Below, piece by piece: positions 11,501 to 26,500 of a stretch of DNA of 64,000 nucleotides. The stretch is taken from contig NC_045144.1 of the NCBI RefSeq assembly GCF_008831285.2, positions 3,466,268-3,530,267 on the forward strand, read 5' to 3'. The notes beneath the pieces were generated by a model. The model searched no databases. It was not told where the DNA came from and saw only the letters and a list, made by a program, of their open reading frames with translations. Origin of the DNA: Nymphaea colorata. Taxonomy: Eukaryota; Streptophyta; Magnoliopsida; Nymphaeales; Nymphaeaceae. The translations under genes were made by a program, and so were the position numbers. The stretch's first letter is position 1. Each line of letters opens with the position of its first letter.

Positions 11501-14500
11501 CTATGCATTGGCACCTTGAAATGAAAATGCCAGTGCTCTTAGCCATCCATGTACAGTTTGACGGGGCATTCTGGAAGTCACTGCATTATAATAAAGAGTG
11601 CTCTGTCTTAGAAATTGATCTTTTCTTGGTGTTATCTAGTCATGCAAGGGGACATAAAAAAATACAACAAGACATGAAAGGAAATGTGCAGGAGCATGGT
11701 TTATAAGGAAATTCCCATCCTTTCCAACTTTTCTTTGGTTCTCTTCCTTATTCCCTTATTGTGTTAATCTTCTGGGCTCATATCAGAAAGCAAATCCTGT
11801 CAGGGATATGAACCCAGGAAGTTATCATACTCATAGACACATGCATTATATATATGTACATATGTATAGACACAGAAGGACATACACTTGTATTTGGCTG
11901 TCCACCCCCTTCTTTTTGTTAATTCTTGTTGTTCTTGTATTATGGCTGTTGTATGCTGCTGCTACTACACTAACAGCTTGGAGATAATGAAGATAAGTCA
12001 CTCAAGTTTGTGTTTCTTGCTGATTTCATGTTTTCGGTTTGATACTTGAACAAACATTAAGCCTGAATTATTGCTGGATGATAGACCGGTTGATTTCTTG
12101 AAATCTTAGTACATTTTGAAGCTTCATTCCAAACTCCAATTACATGCTTCTTCCATGTGTATTTGTGGTAACTATTTTGTGACTTATGATTATACAACTA
12201 TGCTGAAGGGTGCATTTGTGTGGAGTTGCAAGGCATTGATTTCAGAGGTAAGTCTTTTGAAATTTATACTTCATGTCTCCTCAAGGTTCCTGCATGCTAT
12301 CAATAGTCACGTGTTACTTTTCTTCCTTTCTTGTTTCCCTTTTCTATTGAAAACTTTTCTTTTGCATAAACATAAATATGATGACAAAATATAAAAAATA
12401 GAGCATGGCTAAATATGGTTTGGGGATAAAAATGGTTCCTTTTAGTACTAGTGTGTGTTATCTATAAATTCCTTGTTTACTGTGTTGGTAAACTACTATA
12501 GCTTCCCAGTTGCTTTGGATGCTCTGCAGATTTTGTCAGTTCCACATCCTTTTGGTGGTCCCAAATAGTGAAACCACTTTCCCACTGCAAAACTTATGGC
12601 TGGATGAGTGACATTGACATATAACAGTTTCCCAATGTGGGATCTATACGATCATGAGTCTAGAACTTTAGATTAATCTTCGTGCAGGTGTAGACGAGGA
12701 TTCTTAGGCATCTCTTGTAATAAATCTGGCACATGCTTTCTTTGTGATAATATTATCATTTTATTACTTTGGCAATCTCAATGCTAAGGAAGTATCTCAA
12801 TTGACCAAGATCTTTTGTTTCAAAGTGTTGCTGAATAAACTTCTTTGTAGCAGAAATATCCTTATCATTATCTCCTGTAAGAATAATATCATCCACACAC
12901 ACAACTAGAATAACCATATGTAAAGCCCCTTTTTTTGATAAAAAGGTAATGATCCAACGGCGACCTCTAAATTCCACACTTCAAGAAAACCCCCGACAGT
13001 TTGTGGAACCAAGCATGAAGACTTTGCTTGAGTCCATAGATAGCATTTTTAAGGCGGCACACCTTCGAATACTCCCCCTGACTTTTGAAGCTAGATGGTT
13101 ACTGCATATAGACTGTCTTAGATAGATCTCCATAAAGAAATGCATTTTTCACATTGAGTTAATACATAGGCTATTCGCGCTACACAACTACGGTGATGAT
13201 AAGCTTGATGGTCCCAAGCCTGGCCACAGGGGAAAAGGTCTCAATGAAGTCAACTCCATATGTTTGAGTAAGCCCTTTTGCAACTAAGTGCACCTTATAC
13301 CGCTCAACAGTCCCTTCTGAATGGTACTTAATAGTGAATACCCACTTGAACCCAACAACATCACAATTAGGCAGTAAATCCCACCAACTCCCATTTGTTT
13401 ATGGAGACCAATGCATCCATCTTTTCTTGCATCGCTTGCTTTCACTTTGGGTCCATAAGAGACTGTTGATAACTTGGAGGAATAAAATGAACAGCCATAG
13501 TATGAATGAATTGATTGAGGTTAGTACTGACATGGTCAATACACACAACATGTGAGATGGGATGCAATATACATTGTCTTTTTCCTTTGAGAAGAGCTAT
13601 GGGCGGATCATCAGCTCCATTAGAGCCATGAGTGCCATAATCCATGTTTTCAAGTGAGCTTACCTCCTGAGGAGACATTGGTCGAGTAGTAGTAGGAGTC
13701 TTATGTCAACGGGTATAAACCTATGGAGGATCCTTAAAGCAACTATTTCAAGGAGAAACAGACTCAAACTGAGAAGGAACAGACTCCAATGGGAAGGAAG
13801 GAATAGGAAGAAGAATGGAGGGTGGCACCTTTTTAGGAAGACGACTGGATACGTAGTAAGGTTGAGACTCCGATAATGTAACATTTATACTGATAAATTC
13901 CTTGTGGATAAGGGATCAAAGCACTGATGGGAATGATAGCCAATAAAAACACACTTGATAGACTGAGCAACAAGTTTATTCCTGTTTGGGCCAAAAACAT
14001 GAACAAAATAGGTACAACCAAATACCTTTGGAGGAATCTAAAATAGAGATCAATTTGGAAATGTTGACGGGTTTTGTTGTTCGGGTCTGGATCCTTACCC
14101 GATCCGGTTTGTCCTAATTAGGACTACTTATATCTCTGTAAACCCAAATCTTAGTGTTAATGAAGTTTTGAAGAGAGAGAGTGTTCTCATAAAGCTTTCT
14201 CCTTGGTTCATTCTGATGTGTGGGGGCCTTCGGGCATTCATTCTCGTGGTGGTTTTCAATACTTTATAACTTTTATAGATGATTATTCAAGGTGTACCTT
14301 TGTGTATTTGTTGAAAGATCGTAGTGAGGTGCCTCACATTATTGAAACTTTCATCCTCCTAGTGGAAAACCAGTATGGAAATTCTGTCAAGACCTTTCGG
14401 TCTGATAATGCTCATGAGTATATTTGTCTCACTGTTAAAGAATTCTTTCGAAAGAGGGGGATTGTTCATGAGACATCCTGTAGTTATACCCCCCCCCAAA

Positions 14501-17500
14501 ATGGGGTTGCTGAGAGGAAAAATAGTCAGTTGCTCAATGTCACCCGAGCCATATTGTTCCAAAGAAATATCTCAAAATACTATTGGGGAGATGCAATCCT
14601 TACTAGTGTCTACTTGATTAATCGCATGCCTAGTCGTGTGCTAAAGGGTCGTACTCCCTACTCTATGCTTCCAGGGAGTAGTCAACATTTTCACCTTCCT
14701 CCTTGAGTCTTTGGATGTATGTGTTTCATACATAAGCACAGCCCAAATGTGAAAAAACTTGATCCCATATCTATTAAAGGCATCTTTCTTGGGTATTCTT
14801 CCACTCAAAAAAGCACTGATGGGATCGACTATCTTGAGACCTTTGCCCCTGTTGCAAAGTTGAAGACCGTGAGGGTTATTCTTGCTCTTGCTGTGCACAG
14901 GAAGTGGCGCATGGACCAGCTTGATGTTAAAAATGCGTTCTTGAACGGCCATCTGGAGGAAGAAGTATATATGAGCATGCCTCCCGGGTATGTTCAAGAG
15001 GGAAAATGTTGTTACCTCAAGAAAGCTTTGTATGGCCTGAAGCAGTCGCCTAGAGCTTGGTTTGAGAGACTAAGGATCGTTATGAAGTCTACCGGGTACA
15101 AGCAAGGAAATGGAGATCATACCCTATTCATAAAGCAGAGAGATGGTCTGGTGAGTCTTCTCCTTGTCTACGTTGATGATATGATTGTCACTGGCAGTGA
15201 TGAAGAAGAAAACAGAAAGATGAAGGAGAGATTAGCTAAAGAATTCGACCTCAAGGATCTGGGTAAGCTGAGATACTTTCTGGGGATAGAGATTGCTCGA
15301 TCAGAGACAGGGCTGGTTATGAATCAAAGGAAGTACACTCTTGACTTACTAAAGGAGACAGGTAAACTTGGTTGTAGGCCCTATCTTACTCATATGGAGT
15401 CGGGGACTAAGATAAGTATCAAGACGGGCACTATTCTGGATGAGGAAGGAAAAGGGCGATATCAGAGGCTAGTCGGTAAGCTTATCTATCTTACTCTAAC
15501 TCGCCCTGATATCACGTATGCGGTAAATGTGCTAAGTCAATTTATGCATGCTCCCACGGATTGTCACTGGAAGAGTGCAGAAAGAGTGTTGGGATATCTA
15601 AAGAATGACCCAGGAAAAGGACTGTTGTATACACGACAAGACAGACTTACTATTGAGGGCTACTCAGATGCAGATTGGGCAGGTTGCACTGACACAAGGA
15701 GGTCCACTACAGGGTATTGTATCTTTCTTAGAGGTAACCTAGTTGTTTGGAGAAGTAAGAGGCAAGAAGTATGTTCGAGGTCTAGTACTGAGGCTGAGTA
15801 CAGGGCTGTTGCAATGAGGGTTACAGAGATGCTGTGGCTGAAGATTCTTTTGACTGATATTGGTGTGGAACTGGAAGATAAAATGAAGATGTACTGTGAC
15901 AACAAGTTTGCGATTAATCTTGCCACTAATCCAGTTCTACACGACAGGACCAAACATGTGGAGATTGATCGTCATTTTATCCGGGAACGCATTGACTCAA
16001 AGGAGCTGATTCTGCCATATATGAAGTCTGAAGATCAAGTTGCAGACGTCCTAACTAAAGGGCTTTGTACTTCTTCATTCGAAAAGAATGTTAGCAAGCT
16101 TGGCATGTTTGACATGTATGCCAAGCTTGAGGGGGAGTGTTAGAATATGTTGTTGTGGGAACCGGGTCCATATCTGGACCCGGTACTATGGGGCGCGGGT
16201 ACCGAGGCGGGCTCGGTACCCTAGGTGGCTTCTCCTCTCTCCCTCTTTATATTGTCACTTATGTATAAGTGTTGAATTAAGTGAAAAAGGTTCCTCTCTC
16301 TCCTAGGGTCGCGGGTGTGCACCTAGGTAGAGCTTCCCGTGGTTTTTTCCTCGTTAGAGGTTTTTCCACGTACATCGTGTGTTCTTCCTCTTTTTCCTTT
16401 ACGTGGTTCGTGTTTCTACACTGCTGATCTCATTTCTTGAAGATCTTCTTGTTGCTGCTCACCAACTGTTTGGTGAAATTTCTAGAAGAACTTCCTCTTT
16501 GTTTCTCTTGGAGATTGTTACTTAAAATCTTGCTCTTATGGAGGACTCCAAAGTCTCGATCGAAGGAGGAAGTTATCATGCTCCGTACAAGCTTGATGGA
16601 ACCAACTACACTCTATGGGCAAAATGCTTGGAGATGCATATCAAAGGGAAATATTTATAGGGTTTCATAAGAGCTACGTCTACTCCTTCTCTCAAGTTGA
16701 CCAAAATTGAAAATGGAGTTGAGAAAGACTTGAATGAAAAAGAGAGACAAAATGCCATGGATGAATATCATAAAGTTTTAGCCGCTTCTAGACCCGGGAA
16801 CAACATCAAATCCTTTAGACCTCCTCACTTTAAAAACCAAAGTAGAGGGGAATTCCAGGTTGTTTGCCACTTTTGTCATGAACCGGGTCACATTTGACGT
16901 AGTTGTCCAAAGTTGAACAACAATGAAGGACAACCACGAAACTATGGAGGAAATCTTTTCAAAGGAGGAGCTTCATATCCTCAAGGAGGGCAACACAACC
17001 GTAGAAGTGGAACTTCATATTCACAAGGTGGGCAATACAACAATAGACAATTTGACCAAAGGAAGGTTGCAAATGTTGCAAATGAAGGATGTGATCTTTC
17101 ATCAATCTCAACATTGAATCAAATCATGTCCGTGCTTCAACCTATAATCAAGGAGTCAAATCCAAGAGCACTAGCAACAACGGCATCCACCTCCAACACT
17201 CCCGGTATGTTTCCTTGGCTTTTAGATTCCGGTGCATCTTTTCATATGACACCAAATATATCAGCTTTGACCCTTTTTGAACACGCAAGAAAAGAATCCA
17301 ATGTAGTTACCGCCGATGGAACATCTTTGAATGTTAAGGGGATTGAGGATTTTGAAAAGGAATTTGGAAAACAAAAGTTCTTTGTTCCAAAAGTTAGTTA
17401 TGTTTCTAGACTTAATCTTAACTTACTTTCTGTATCTCAAATTTTAGATTTTGGTTTTGACATGGTTTTCTCATCAAATAAATGTTTGATACAGGATCAC

Positions 17501-20500
17501 CAAACCGGGAGATTGATTGAGGAATGTTTTAGCAAAGGAGACCTTTACAACATGGACAATTTATGTATCCCCAAGGAAAAGATTTGTCATTATGTGAAAA
17601 ATGTGGATATCAATGTTTGACATCAAAGATTAGGTCATCCAAACATTAGAAAGTTGTCTATGATGAGTCCTACCAAGGACTTTTGTATTGAGAATTTCAA
17701 ATGTAATGATTGTATACATGAAAAAATGAAATCCTTATCTTTTGGATAAAGAAGTTTCTTTTCCTCTTTTCCTTTTGAACTTGTTCATTCCGATGTGTGG
17801 GGACCCTCTCCTATCATGTCAAAAGGAGGGCTATCATATTATGTGATATTTGTTGATGATTTTACTAGATATTGTTGGATATATTTCTTAAGATACAAAC
17901 CTGAGGTTTTTGACATGTTAAAAAATTTTCACAACTTAGTTCAAACACAGTTTAATGCTAAATTAAAAATTCTAAGGACTGATTCTGGAGGAGAATACAT
18001 TTCAAATGAGTTCAAAAGATATTTAGTAAACTATGGAATAGTCCATCAAAAATCTTGTTCAAGAACACTTCAACAAAATGGACTTTCTGAAAGAAAACAT
18101 AGACACATAATTGAAACAACTAGAACTCTTCTTATTGCAAAAAATGTGTTTAAAAACTTTTGGGCCGAAACAGCCCTAGCCTCTGTATATCTCATAAATA
18201 GAATGCCTTCAAAAGCTTTAAATAATACAACCCCTTTTGAAAAATTATTCAAATATGAACTTGATTTCAAAAGGCTTCGTGTTTTTTGTTGCAAATGTTT
18301 TGTTCTTAATGACAAAGCTGATAAACTAAGTTCAAAAGTTATTGAGTGTGTTTTCATTAGTTATTCTGAAACACAAAAAGGCTATAAATGTTATGACCCA
18401 GTCAAAGACGAGATCATAGTTTCAAGAAATGTAAAGTTTTGTGAATATGAAAATGGATTTGAAACTTGTGGAGAATCACAACACATTAATGACTATTCCT
18501 TTTTATTTAAGTATCTCTCTCAATGTGATGATGAAATACATGATGTTGATAATAGTAACACTGATGATAATGATAGTGGAGTAGCCAATGATATAATCAC
18601 ATATCATAGAAACCGACAACATGATGTTGGTGAAGGAGAACATCATGAGACTATTGATCTCCAACCAACTCTATAAAGTGAAGAAAACTTTAGAAGATCC
18701 ACTAGAAATGTAAGACAACCCACTATAAGGCGAGACTTGTTGCAAAAGGTTATACACAAGAATATGGTATTGACTATGAAGAAACTTTTGCCCGTATAGC
18801 TAGAATGACTACTGTTAGGACTCTTATTGCTTTAGCATCCATTAAAAACTGGAACATCTATCAAATGGATGTTAAAAATGCCTTTTTAAATGGAGATCTT
18901 ATAGAAGAAGGGAAAAGTTCTCTTTATGGTCTCAAACAAGCTCCTAAAGCTTGGTTTGACCATTTTAACTCTGTTATTTCTGATTATGGATTTCATTCAT
19001 GTTTAACTGACACTGCCTTGTTTGTTAAGGCCACTTGTTAAGAATACCACTTGTTAAAAAGACACTAAGGCCACTTGTTAAGAATACTACTGCAGGTATC
19101 ATAATCCTCCTACTATATGTTGACGACATGATTATTACAGGTAGTGATAAGGAATGTATTAAAAAATGTAAGAGATTACTACAGAAAACTTTTGAAATGA
19201 AAGATTTAGGTTTTCTAACATATTTCTTGGGTATTGAGGTTGCATATTCTACTAAAGGATATTTTTTGTCACAAACTAAATTTGCTGCAGAGATCATTGC
19301 TAAATCAGACAGATGATAAGGTCACAGAAACTCCTGAAGCAGTAAGAAACAAAATGAAGATTGATGATGGAGTTCCTCTTATTAATATCACTCCTTACCG
19401 ACAGCTTGTGGGCTCCTTAATGTATCTTAGCATCACTTGGCCTGATATTGCTCATGCGGTTCATACTGTGAGTCAATTTCAACATGCTCCATCAACCGTT
19501 CATATGGGAGCAGTTCTTTGTATCATTAGATACATTAAGGGAACAATAAATAAGGGAATATTTATGTCTTCCTCTTCCTCCTTAAACTTGATTGCTTATA
19601 CTGATGCTGATTGGGGGGGAAATCCAAATGATAGACACTCAACTACTGGTTTTTATGTTTTTTTAGAGGAATCACTCATCTCATGGAAGTGCAAGAAGCA
19701 ACAGAAAGTCTCCCTATCCTCTACTGAAGCTGAATATCGAGCCATGGCTACTACAACTATGGAAATTGTCTGACTTCGTCAAATGCTTCTTGATATGAGA
19801 ACAAGAATTGAAGAACCCACTTATTTGTGCTGCGACAACACGAGTTCTATCTACATTGCCAAGAATCAAACATTCCATGAACGAACAAAGCATATAGAGA
19901 TGGATTGTCACTATGTTCATGAAGAATTTTTGAAGAAGACTATCAAGCTCCCATATGTCTCCTCCGAGTTCCAACTGGCTGACTTCTTCACCAAGCCTCT
20001 ATGTTCTCCCAAATTCAACTTTCTTTTAGATAAACTTTCGATGATAGCACCGTGGGTGTTAAGAAATAAGATCTCATAGTGATATTGTAACTAGGTTTTT
20101 AGCTTAGGTATTTTACATTTTATTTTCTTTTACATTTTATTTTCTTTTTCTTTTCTTTTACGTTTTATTTTCTTTTTCTTTTCTTTTATTTTCTTTTCTT
20201 TTCTTTTTGCCCTCCTCAATCTAGCCGTTGGAGGTTCCAACGGCTCACAAAAGAGCCGTTGGAACTCTCAACGGCTAGAACCACTCTTTCTTTAGCCTCT
20301 TCTTCTTTCTTGTCTCTTGTATATATATTTTAGCAATCTCTTGTATTATGTAGCTGTTTTACACAGCCATTGAGTATTCATTCAATAAGATTAATATCTT
20401 TTCAAGTGGCCTTAGTGCCTTTTTCTATCATATTCTTCTTTAGTGACTATTATATTCACATTTATAGATGTATGATGCCCATCCTAGCCATAGGAGAAAA

Positions 20501-23500
20501 GGTCTCAAAGAAATCGACACCATGTGTTTGAGTATACCCTTTTGCAACAAGATGCGCTTTGTAGCGTTCTACTGATCCATTAGATAAATACTTTATGGTA
20601 AAAACCCATTTGGAGCCCACGACATCACAACCAGAATGGGGATCAACCAATTCCCATGTCCCTCGTTGCAGTAGTGTCTCCATCTCATCATGCATAGCTT
20701 GCCGCTACTTCGGGTCAAGTAATGCCTGTTGGTGACTAGGAGGAATCGAATGCACTGATAAGGCCGACACAAACTGTTGTAAGCAGCCACCACTCTTGTC
20801 AGTAGAAGTAAATTGAGATATAGGATGCAGAGTACATTGTCGTTTGCCTTTGCGTAAGGCAATCAGTCAGTCTAAAGATATTTCAGAAGCATCCTGTGGA
20901 GGAGGATTAGTGAGGTCAGGTATACTTACATCCTGAGAAGCAACTGGTGGGTAGTCATGAGTAAAAGCATGTTGGCGGGTGTAGATCAATGGGGGATCAT
21001 GGAATCTGTTGACACTAGGGGGTGAACCGCTATCACACGGAATAGACTGCAAGGGAACCAGTGGTATAGGTAAAGGAATAGACATCGACTTGTCTGATAG
21101 TGATGGAGTAGACTAGAAATAAGGACGTGACTCAAAGAATGTAACATCCGCATCAATGTACTGCTTATGAGTATGGGAATCAAAGCATATATAACCCTTT
21201 TGGTGTTTTGGATAACAAATGAAAACACATTTAATTAATTGTGCACCAAGTTTGTCTCTATTAGGACCAAGAATGTGAACAAAGCAAGTACACCCAAAGA
21301 CTTTGGCTAGAAGGGAAAACAGGGGCTATTTGGATAGAAAACTTAAATAGGAATTTGGTTGCCGATGGACGAGGATGGAAGACGGTTAATTAGATAACAT
21401 GCAGCATCACCCCAAAATTGGGCCGGAACATAGCTATATATCATGAGAGTACGAGTCATGTCAAGTAACTGACTATATTTACGTTTGGCAATACCATTTT
21501 GTTGAGAAGTATGAGGACAAATAAATTGAGGGCAGATTTCGTATTTGGTGTAAAAGTGTAGCAATGTATTGGATTTGAACTCAAAAGCATTATCAGTGCG
21601 AATGTTTTTAACAATGGAACCAAACTGAGTCTTTATTTTAATAATAAAATTTTGAAGAATACAAATAACTTGAGACCTCTCTTTTTAACAAGAACACTCA
21701 AACATCAACATGAATAAGATCAAAGACTGCATGACTCAACGGGCTAATACTAGAAGGAAAACTACTTTTAGTGTGTTTGCCCAATTGACAGGCCTCACAT
21801 TGGAATGACTTAGACAACAGAAATATTAGGAAGGACACCACTGAGCTTGGATAATGAAGGATGGCCTAGTCGAAGATGCCACAGATACGGGGTAGGCTTC
21901 GACAGAGCCATAGATGCCACACCCGCCACTAGTTCCGACAGAAGGTAAACTTCCTTGTGTTCATGGCCACCACCAATCGTCTTCCCATTTTGCAAGTCCT
22001 GAAAAACACATGAACGAAGATCAAATATGGCTCTACATCACAAATCCTTTGTCAATTGAGTAACAGACAGAAGGTTAGTAGGAAATTCTGGAGCATATAA
22101 AACATTGGAAAGAGAGACAGAACTAGAGAGTTTCACATCCCCAACTCCCATAATAGGAGAAAGTTTTCCGTTGGCAAGTCTAACATGTTGAGGCTATGCA
22201 AAATGATGCAATAAGGTAAATGAATGAGGCTAACTGGAAAAATGTTTTGAAGCCCCACAGTCAATAATCCACACAGTACTTGGTTCACAGGAAGTACTAG
22301 CAACAGTCAAAGAAGAATCCACCACAACTGAGGATGCAGTAGCAGACGTCGAGGCAGGGAGAGATCGCCGAGCCATAAGTTGATCATGCTCTACCTTACT
22401 CATAGTCACCATGGAGCTATCAGGAGTCGTCATGGAAGGAGTCTCTCCAAGTGGTGTAGCTGCTTGGGCACAACCTACAGGAATCTGAGAAGTGAAGCTC
22501 GCTCTGCCACCTGAGCTACTGAATCCTCTTCCATGGGAACTAGGAGCTGGACGACCATGTTTGTTCCAACATCTATCTTCTAAATGTCCCAATTTGCCAC
22601 AATATGTACGCTGAAATCTCCCTCTGCCCCCTGCACCACGACCTGAGCCTCTTTCCCTTGTAGCATGTCCACATCCTCCAAACACAGCTAAGGCAGCAGC
22701 AGGAGACTCACTCTGGGGCTGAGAGAGAGAGAGACAGGCAATCTACTAAGTCTATTATATGCCTCAGCAAGATCTGGAATTTCTGCGCCAGTAAGCATCT
22801 GAGCTTTAGCTACCTCATATTTAGGGGACAGACTTGCCAAGAACTTTTTCACCATTGTCTGCTCAAAATGGGTCTTGTAACCTGCCTGACATGGAGGTTG
22901 AAGAGCTTCCAATCGTTTATATGTTTCTTTAACTGAAGCAAAGTATTGAGATAATTCCAAGTCACCTTGCTGCAGTTTGAGTAACTCCTCCTCAACTTGT
23001 AAAATTTTTGAAACATTCTTGTCATGAGAATAAGTCTGTCTCAAAAATGTCCACATGTGTTTAGCAGTCATATAGTAAGCAAGAGTGGAAGCGATATCGG
23101 ACTGCATACTATTCATAATCCATGACATAACAATACTATTATCTTCTTTCCATGTGGTATACTATCTTGTTTTAACACTTGGTTCATCTTCTTCAATGAT
23201 ATGGTCTTTCCGATGTCCTACTACTGACATCATGTACATACGTGACCAAATTTCATAGTTGTGACCATCTAACTTCACATTCGACCCATAGAAGAATGGA
23301 TTTCCAACAACTTTGTATTCAGTATGAGACTCGATTTTCGGGCTCTGTCATATTAGACTGCTGTTCAAGATCCATTGTGAGACGCAAACAACCGAACCAC
23401 ACAGTCTGACTAAACTACGCAGCAGTAAGTAGAATATGGAGCTGCAGTAAGCAGATGATAAAGAGAACACACAGCAGTAGTTAAAGCAGTAAACAGATGA

Positions 23501-26500
23501 AGAGGAGCTTTCTGCTGAAAGAAAACTTTATAACATCGACAGCTGGTCCATGGCAGACAAGAGGCAGGTCATCGTAGATATCTTTTTCATGCCTTGTTTA
23601 ACTCCACATGTATCAGTTCTAACATCCACGCCACGCCACTCTTTGAGGACTGATCATATATTCCACCGACATGATAAAAGACAATTTTAATACTTACTGA
23701 TGTTCCCACGCTTAGCAAAAGTGACCCGCGACAAGGAAGAAGACTGCAGCGATGTTATGACTTACTGTTGTTCCCACGCTTAGCAGAAATGACCAGCGAC
23801 AAGGAAGAAGACTCCAGTGCTGTTTTGACTTGAATTCTGATCCATCTACTATAGTTTGATGCCCATCCAGCTTGAAGGACCATTAGCTATTTTTGCAACC
23901 ACGTCCACTTCAATAAGGGATCGATCTAGGGTTTTAATCTTTTGTTGAGAAAACCCTAGATCGAGCCCAATATGCACGATCCACAAGTTTTACCCACACA
24001 ATCCACAACGACAATAGAAGAGAAGGAAGGAGGAAGAAGATGGGTAAGATGACGATGACGAGGGAGAGAGGTGTTAGTCCCAAGAAGGGTTGGGAACCGA
24101 TAACATGTTGCTGGAAACAAGAAGCAAGAAGAGAAGAGGGAGAGAGAGAGAGAGAGAGAGAATTCTGTTCGTTGTTTCAATAATCGGCCCTATTCTCATG
24201 TTAAATGAGAATTAGGCTAAAACCACAAATTACAAGATAAGTCCACAACTAGAACATTTATTTGTAAAGAGTTGTTCCTAAAGCTCTTAAATATTCAAAA
24301 CACCACCTAACACAAATATTATTCAACAAGATCCATATCTCCTTGAGTTGCACTTATGTGTGTGTGTGTGTGTAAACAAACTTTTGTTGATTGTGCACTA
24401 GCATAGAGGATGGTCAAGTCGATATATTCTATTATTTTTAGTTTTTTAAGATAGCCTACCATTTTTTATTTAGTTACTTTGAAGTTGCCTAATTTTTCTT
24501 TTTGTGCATGCTTATCTGCTAGTTTATTTTTGACTTGGAACCCTTTAGTGGATGAAGTGAGTCATCTCTTGCTCTTTCACTTTACGACTTGATATTCTGT
24601 TGTTTGTTCTTGTGTTAGGTAAAGTCTTCACAGAAGGAGTTTGAACAGATACTTCATGAAAGCAGGTTTGTCCCAATTACATACAAGTGATGAGATTTTA
24701 ACACCAGAATTAATTAGTCCTTGTTATGTGAGTCTTAATTATTGGTTATTGGAAAGAATTTAAGTATCTCCTATTTCCTGTGTAGCCATGAATATGCTGT
24801 TGCTTGTTTGGTGCAGATTTCTTCCTATTGAAGCTTCTTAGGGAATAAATTGAGATGATTTTTCAGTTGAAAATTAGTTTGTTGGGGTATTTAATTGTAA
24901 CGACCCAATTAGCGAACCCAACCCGCCCCCTTGCAGCTTTGGTTCCAGCCCCCCAAAAAAGCTAGGTGTTAAAATTAATTATTAAAGAAAATAGGAATAA
25001 GTATATATTAAGAAGTGGTTAAAATATAGCAATTTATTCATGTAAATTTATAGCTATTTAACTTTTTTCTTTCCCATTAATTCAATATATTAATCGCTGG
25101 AAATTAAATTGGTCCACAATATGATGGCTATATCATCTAAAAAAAAAAGTGGTCCTTGATTTGTGTGATTGTATTGGAATAAGCATCTTTTTGTCATTGA
25201 GCCATTAATGGTTGGACATTCTCCCATTTCTCATTATTTGAAAAGTAATGATGCTATGGAAATATATGTCTTTCAAAATGATGTTGTCATGTTATCTTTC
25301 TCTGGTAATCACCACTAGTTTTCCTTTAGTCAACATTTTTGTACTTGGTGAATCAGGAATATTTTGCTTGCATTTGACCAAGTTTATACATATCCAAGTA
25401 AATAGTTGTTTAGCATTCGCCTTTTCAATTAATCTAGTGCAACCCCTTGGTTTGGCCATCAATGGACTCCAAAGACATCTCAATCATTTGAGCTCCTTTC
25501 GATGAAACTCATTTATGTTTTTTTTTCCCCTCTGCTGCATGTTGATTTTGATTTAATGACAGTGATATAGTGCACAAATATTTAAAAAAAAAAGTCATTT
25601 TTGCTTTGTCCCTCTACATAAAAGAAAAGGTTGACTCTGTTTTGTTTTCTGTCTATGAGTGTTATGGGAATACTCTCAAATTAGCAACTTATGTTTGGAG
25701 ACTATAATTTAAGGTTAATGGTCTCCTCATTTTTGTCTGGTGGTTACTCACTGCTCAGCAAAGTCACATGGGTGCGTCATTTTTGGAGCCGCACCTGCAT
25801 CCGGATTTGCACCCACAGTCGGTCAACGTGAGTCGGGTGCGGTCAACCGCACCCGACTATTTTCGTCAACTGTCGACGCGCACCCAACTTGCGTCAAACG
25901 CAAGTCCAGTACGGTCAACTGTACCATGGACATTTTGGTCCATTTTGGGTTTTTTTTTTAAATTTTTATTTTTGACGAAAATTGATTTAGGGCACAGTCG
26001 ATCATGCCCTTCGCCCCTTCCCGCTGCTCTCTCTCTGATCGATTGTGTCCTCCACCAGCAGCATCCTCTTCGTCTGGCGTCCGCTGCTCTCTCTCTGATT
26101 TCTACCTCCACCAGCAGCATCATCTTCGTCCGGCATCCACTGCTCTCTCTCCGATTTAGACACACACATACCTGTCTCTCCGGATTTTGGGAACAAATCA
26201 GCAAGTGAATGTATTTACCACAAAAACTTAGAGAGAAACTAGGGAAGACCGAGAGGAAAGGAATTTCTTTGGCATGACTCTCTTTGGGCACACATCATAA
26301 AAGTCACATCCTTCTAATGTAATGAAGCCCTGAACCATGTCAGATTCAAAGAGAACAGCAGCCACAGCCTATGTGATAATGATTAGGTTCAACGGGTTTG
26401 GATCTGGATCGAAACACATATTCTTAATGGGCATGTGTGATAATTATTAGACTGTAAATAGTTTATACTTCTGGGATGTTAATGTCCATGTAAAAGATAT

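Noticed and set aside
12756-23375. The two E-family pieces as one copia element split by C and D
   Set aside because: Both pieces contain the integrase tail and the start of the reverse transcriptase, so a simple split is excluded.
25768-26291. Overlapping 146- and 141-codon frames on both strands
   Set aside because: They overlap the hairpin cluster and the CT-rich tandem repeat; composition-driven.
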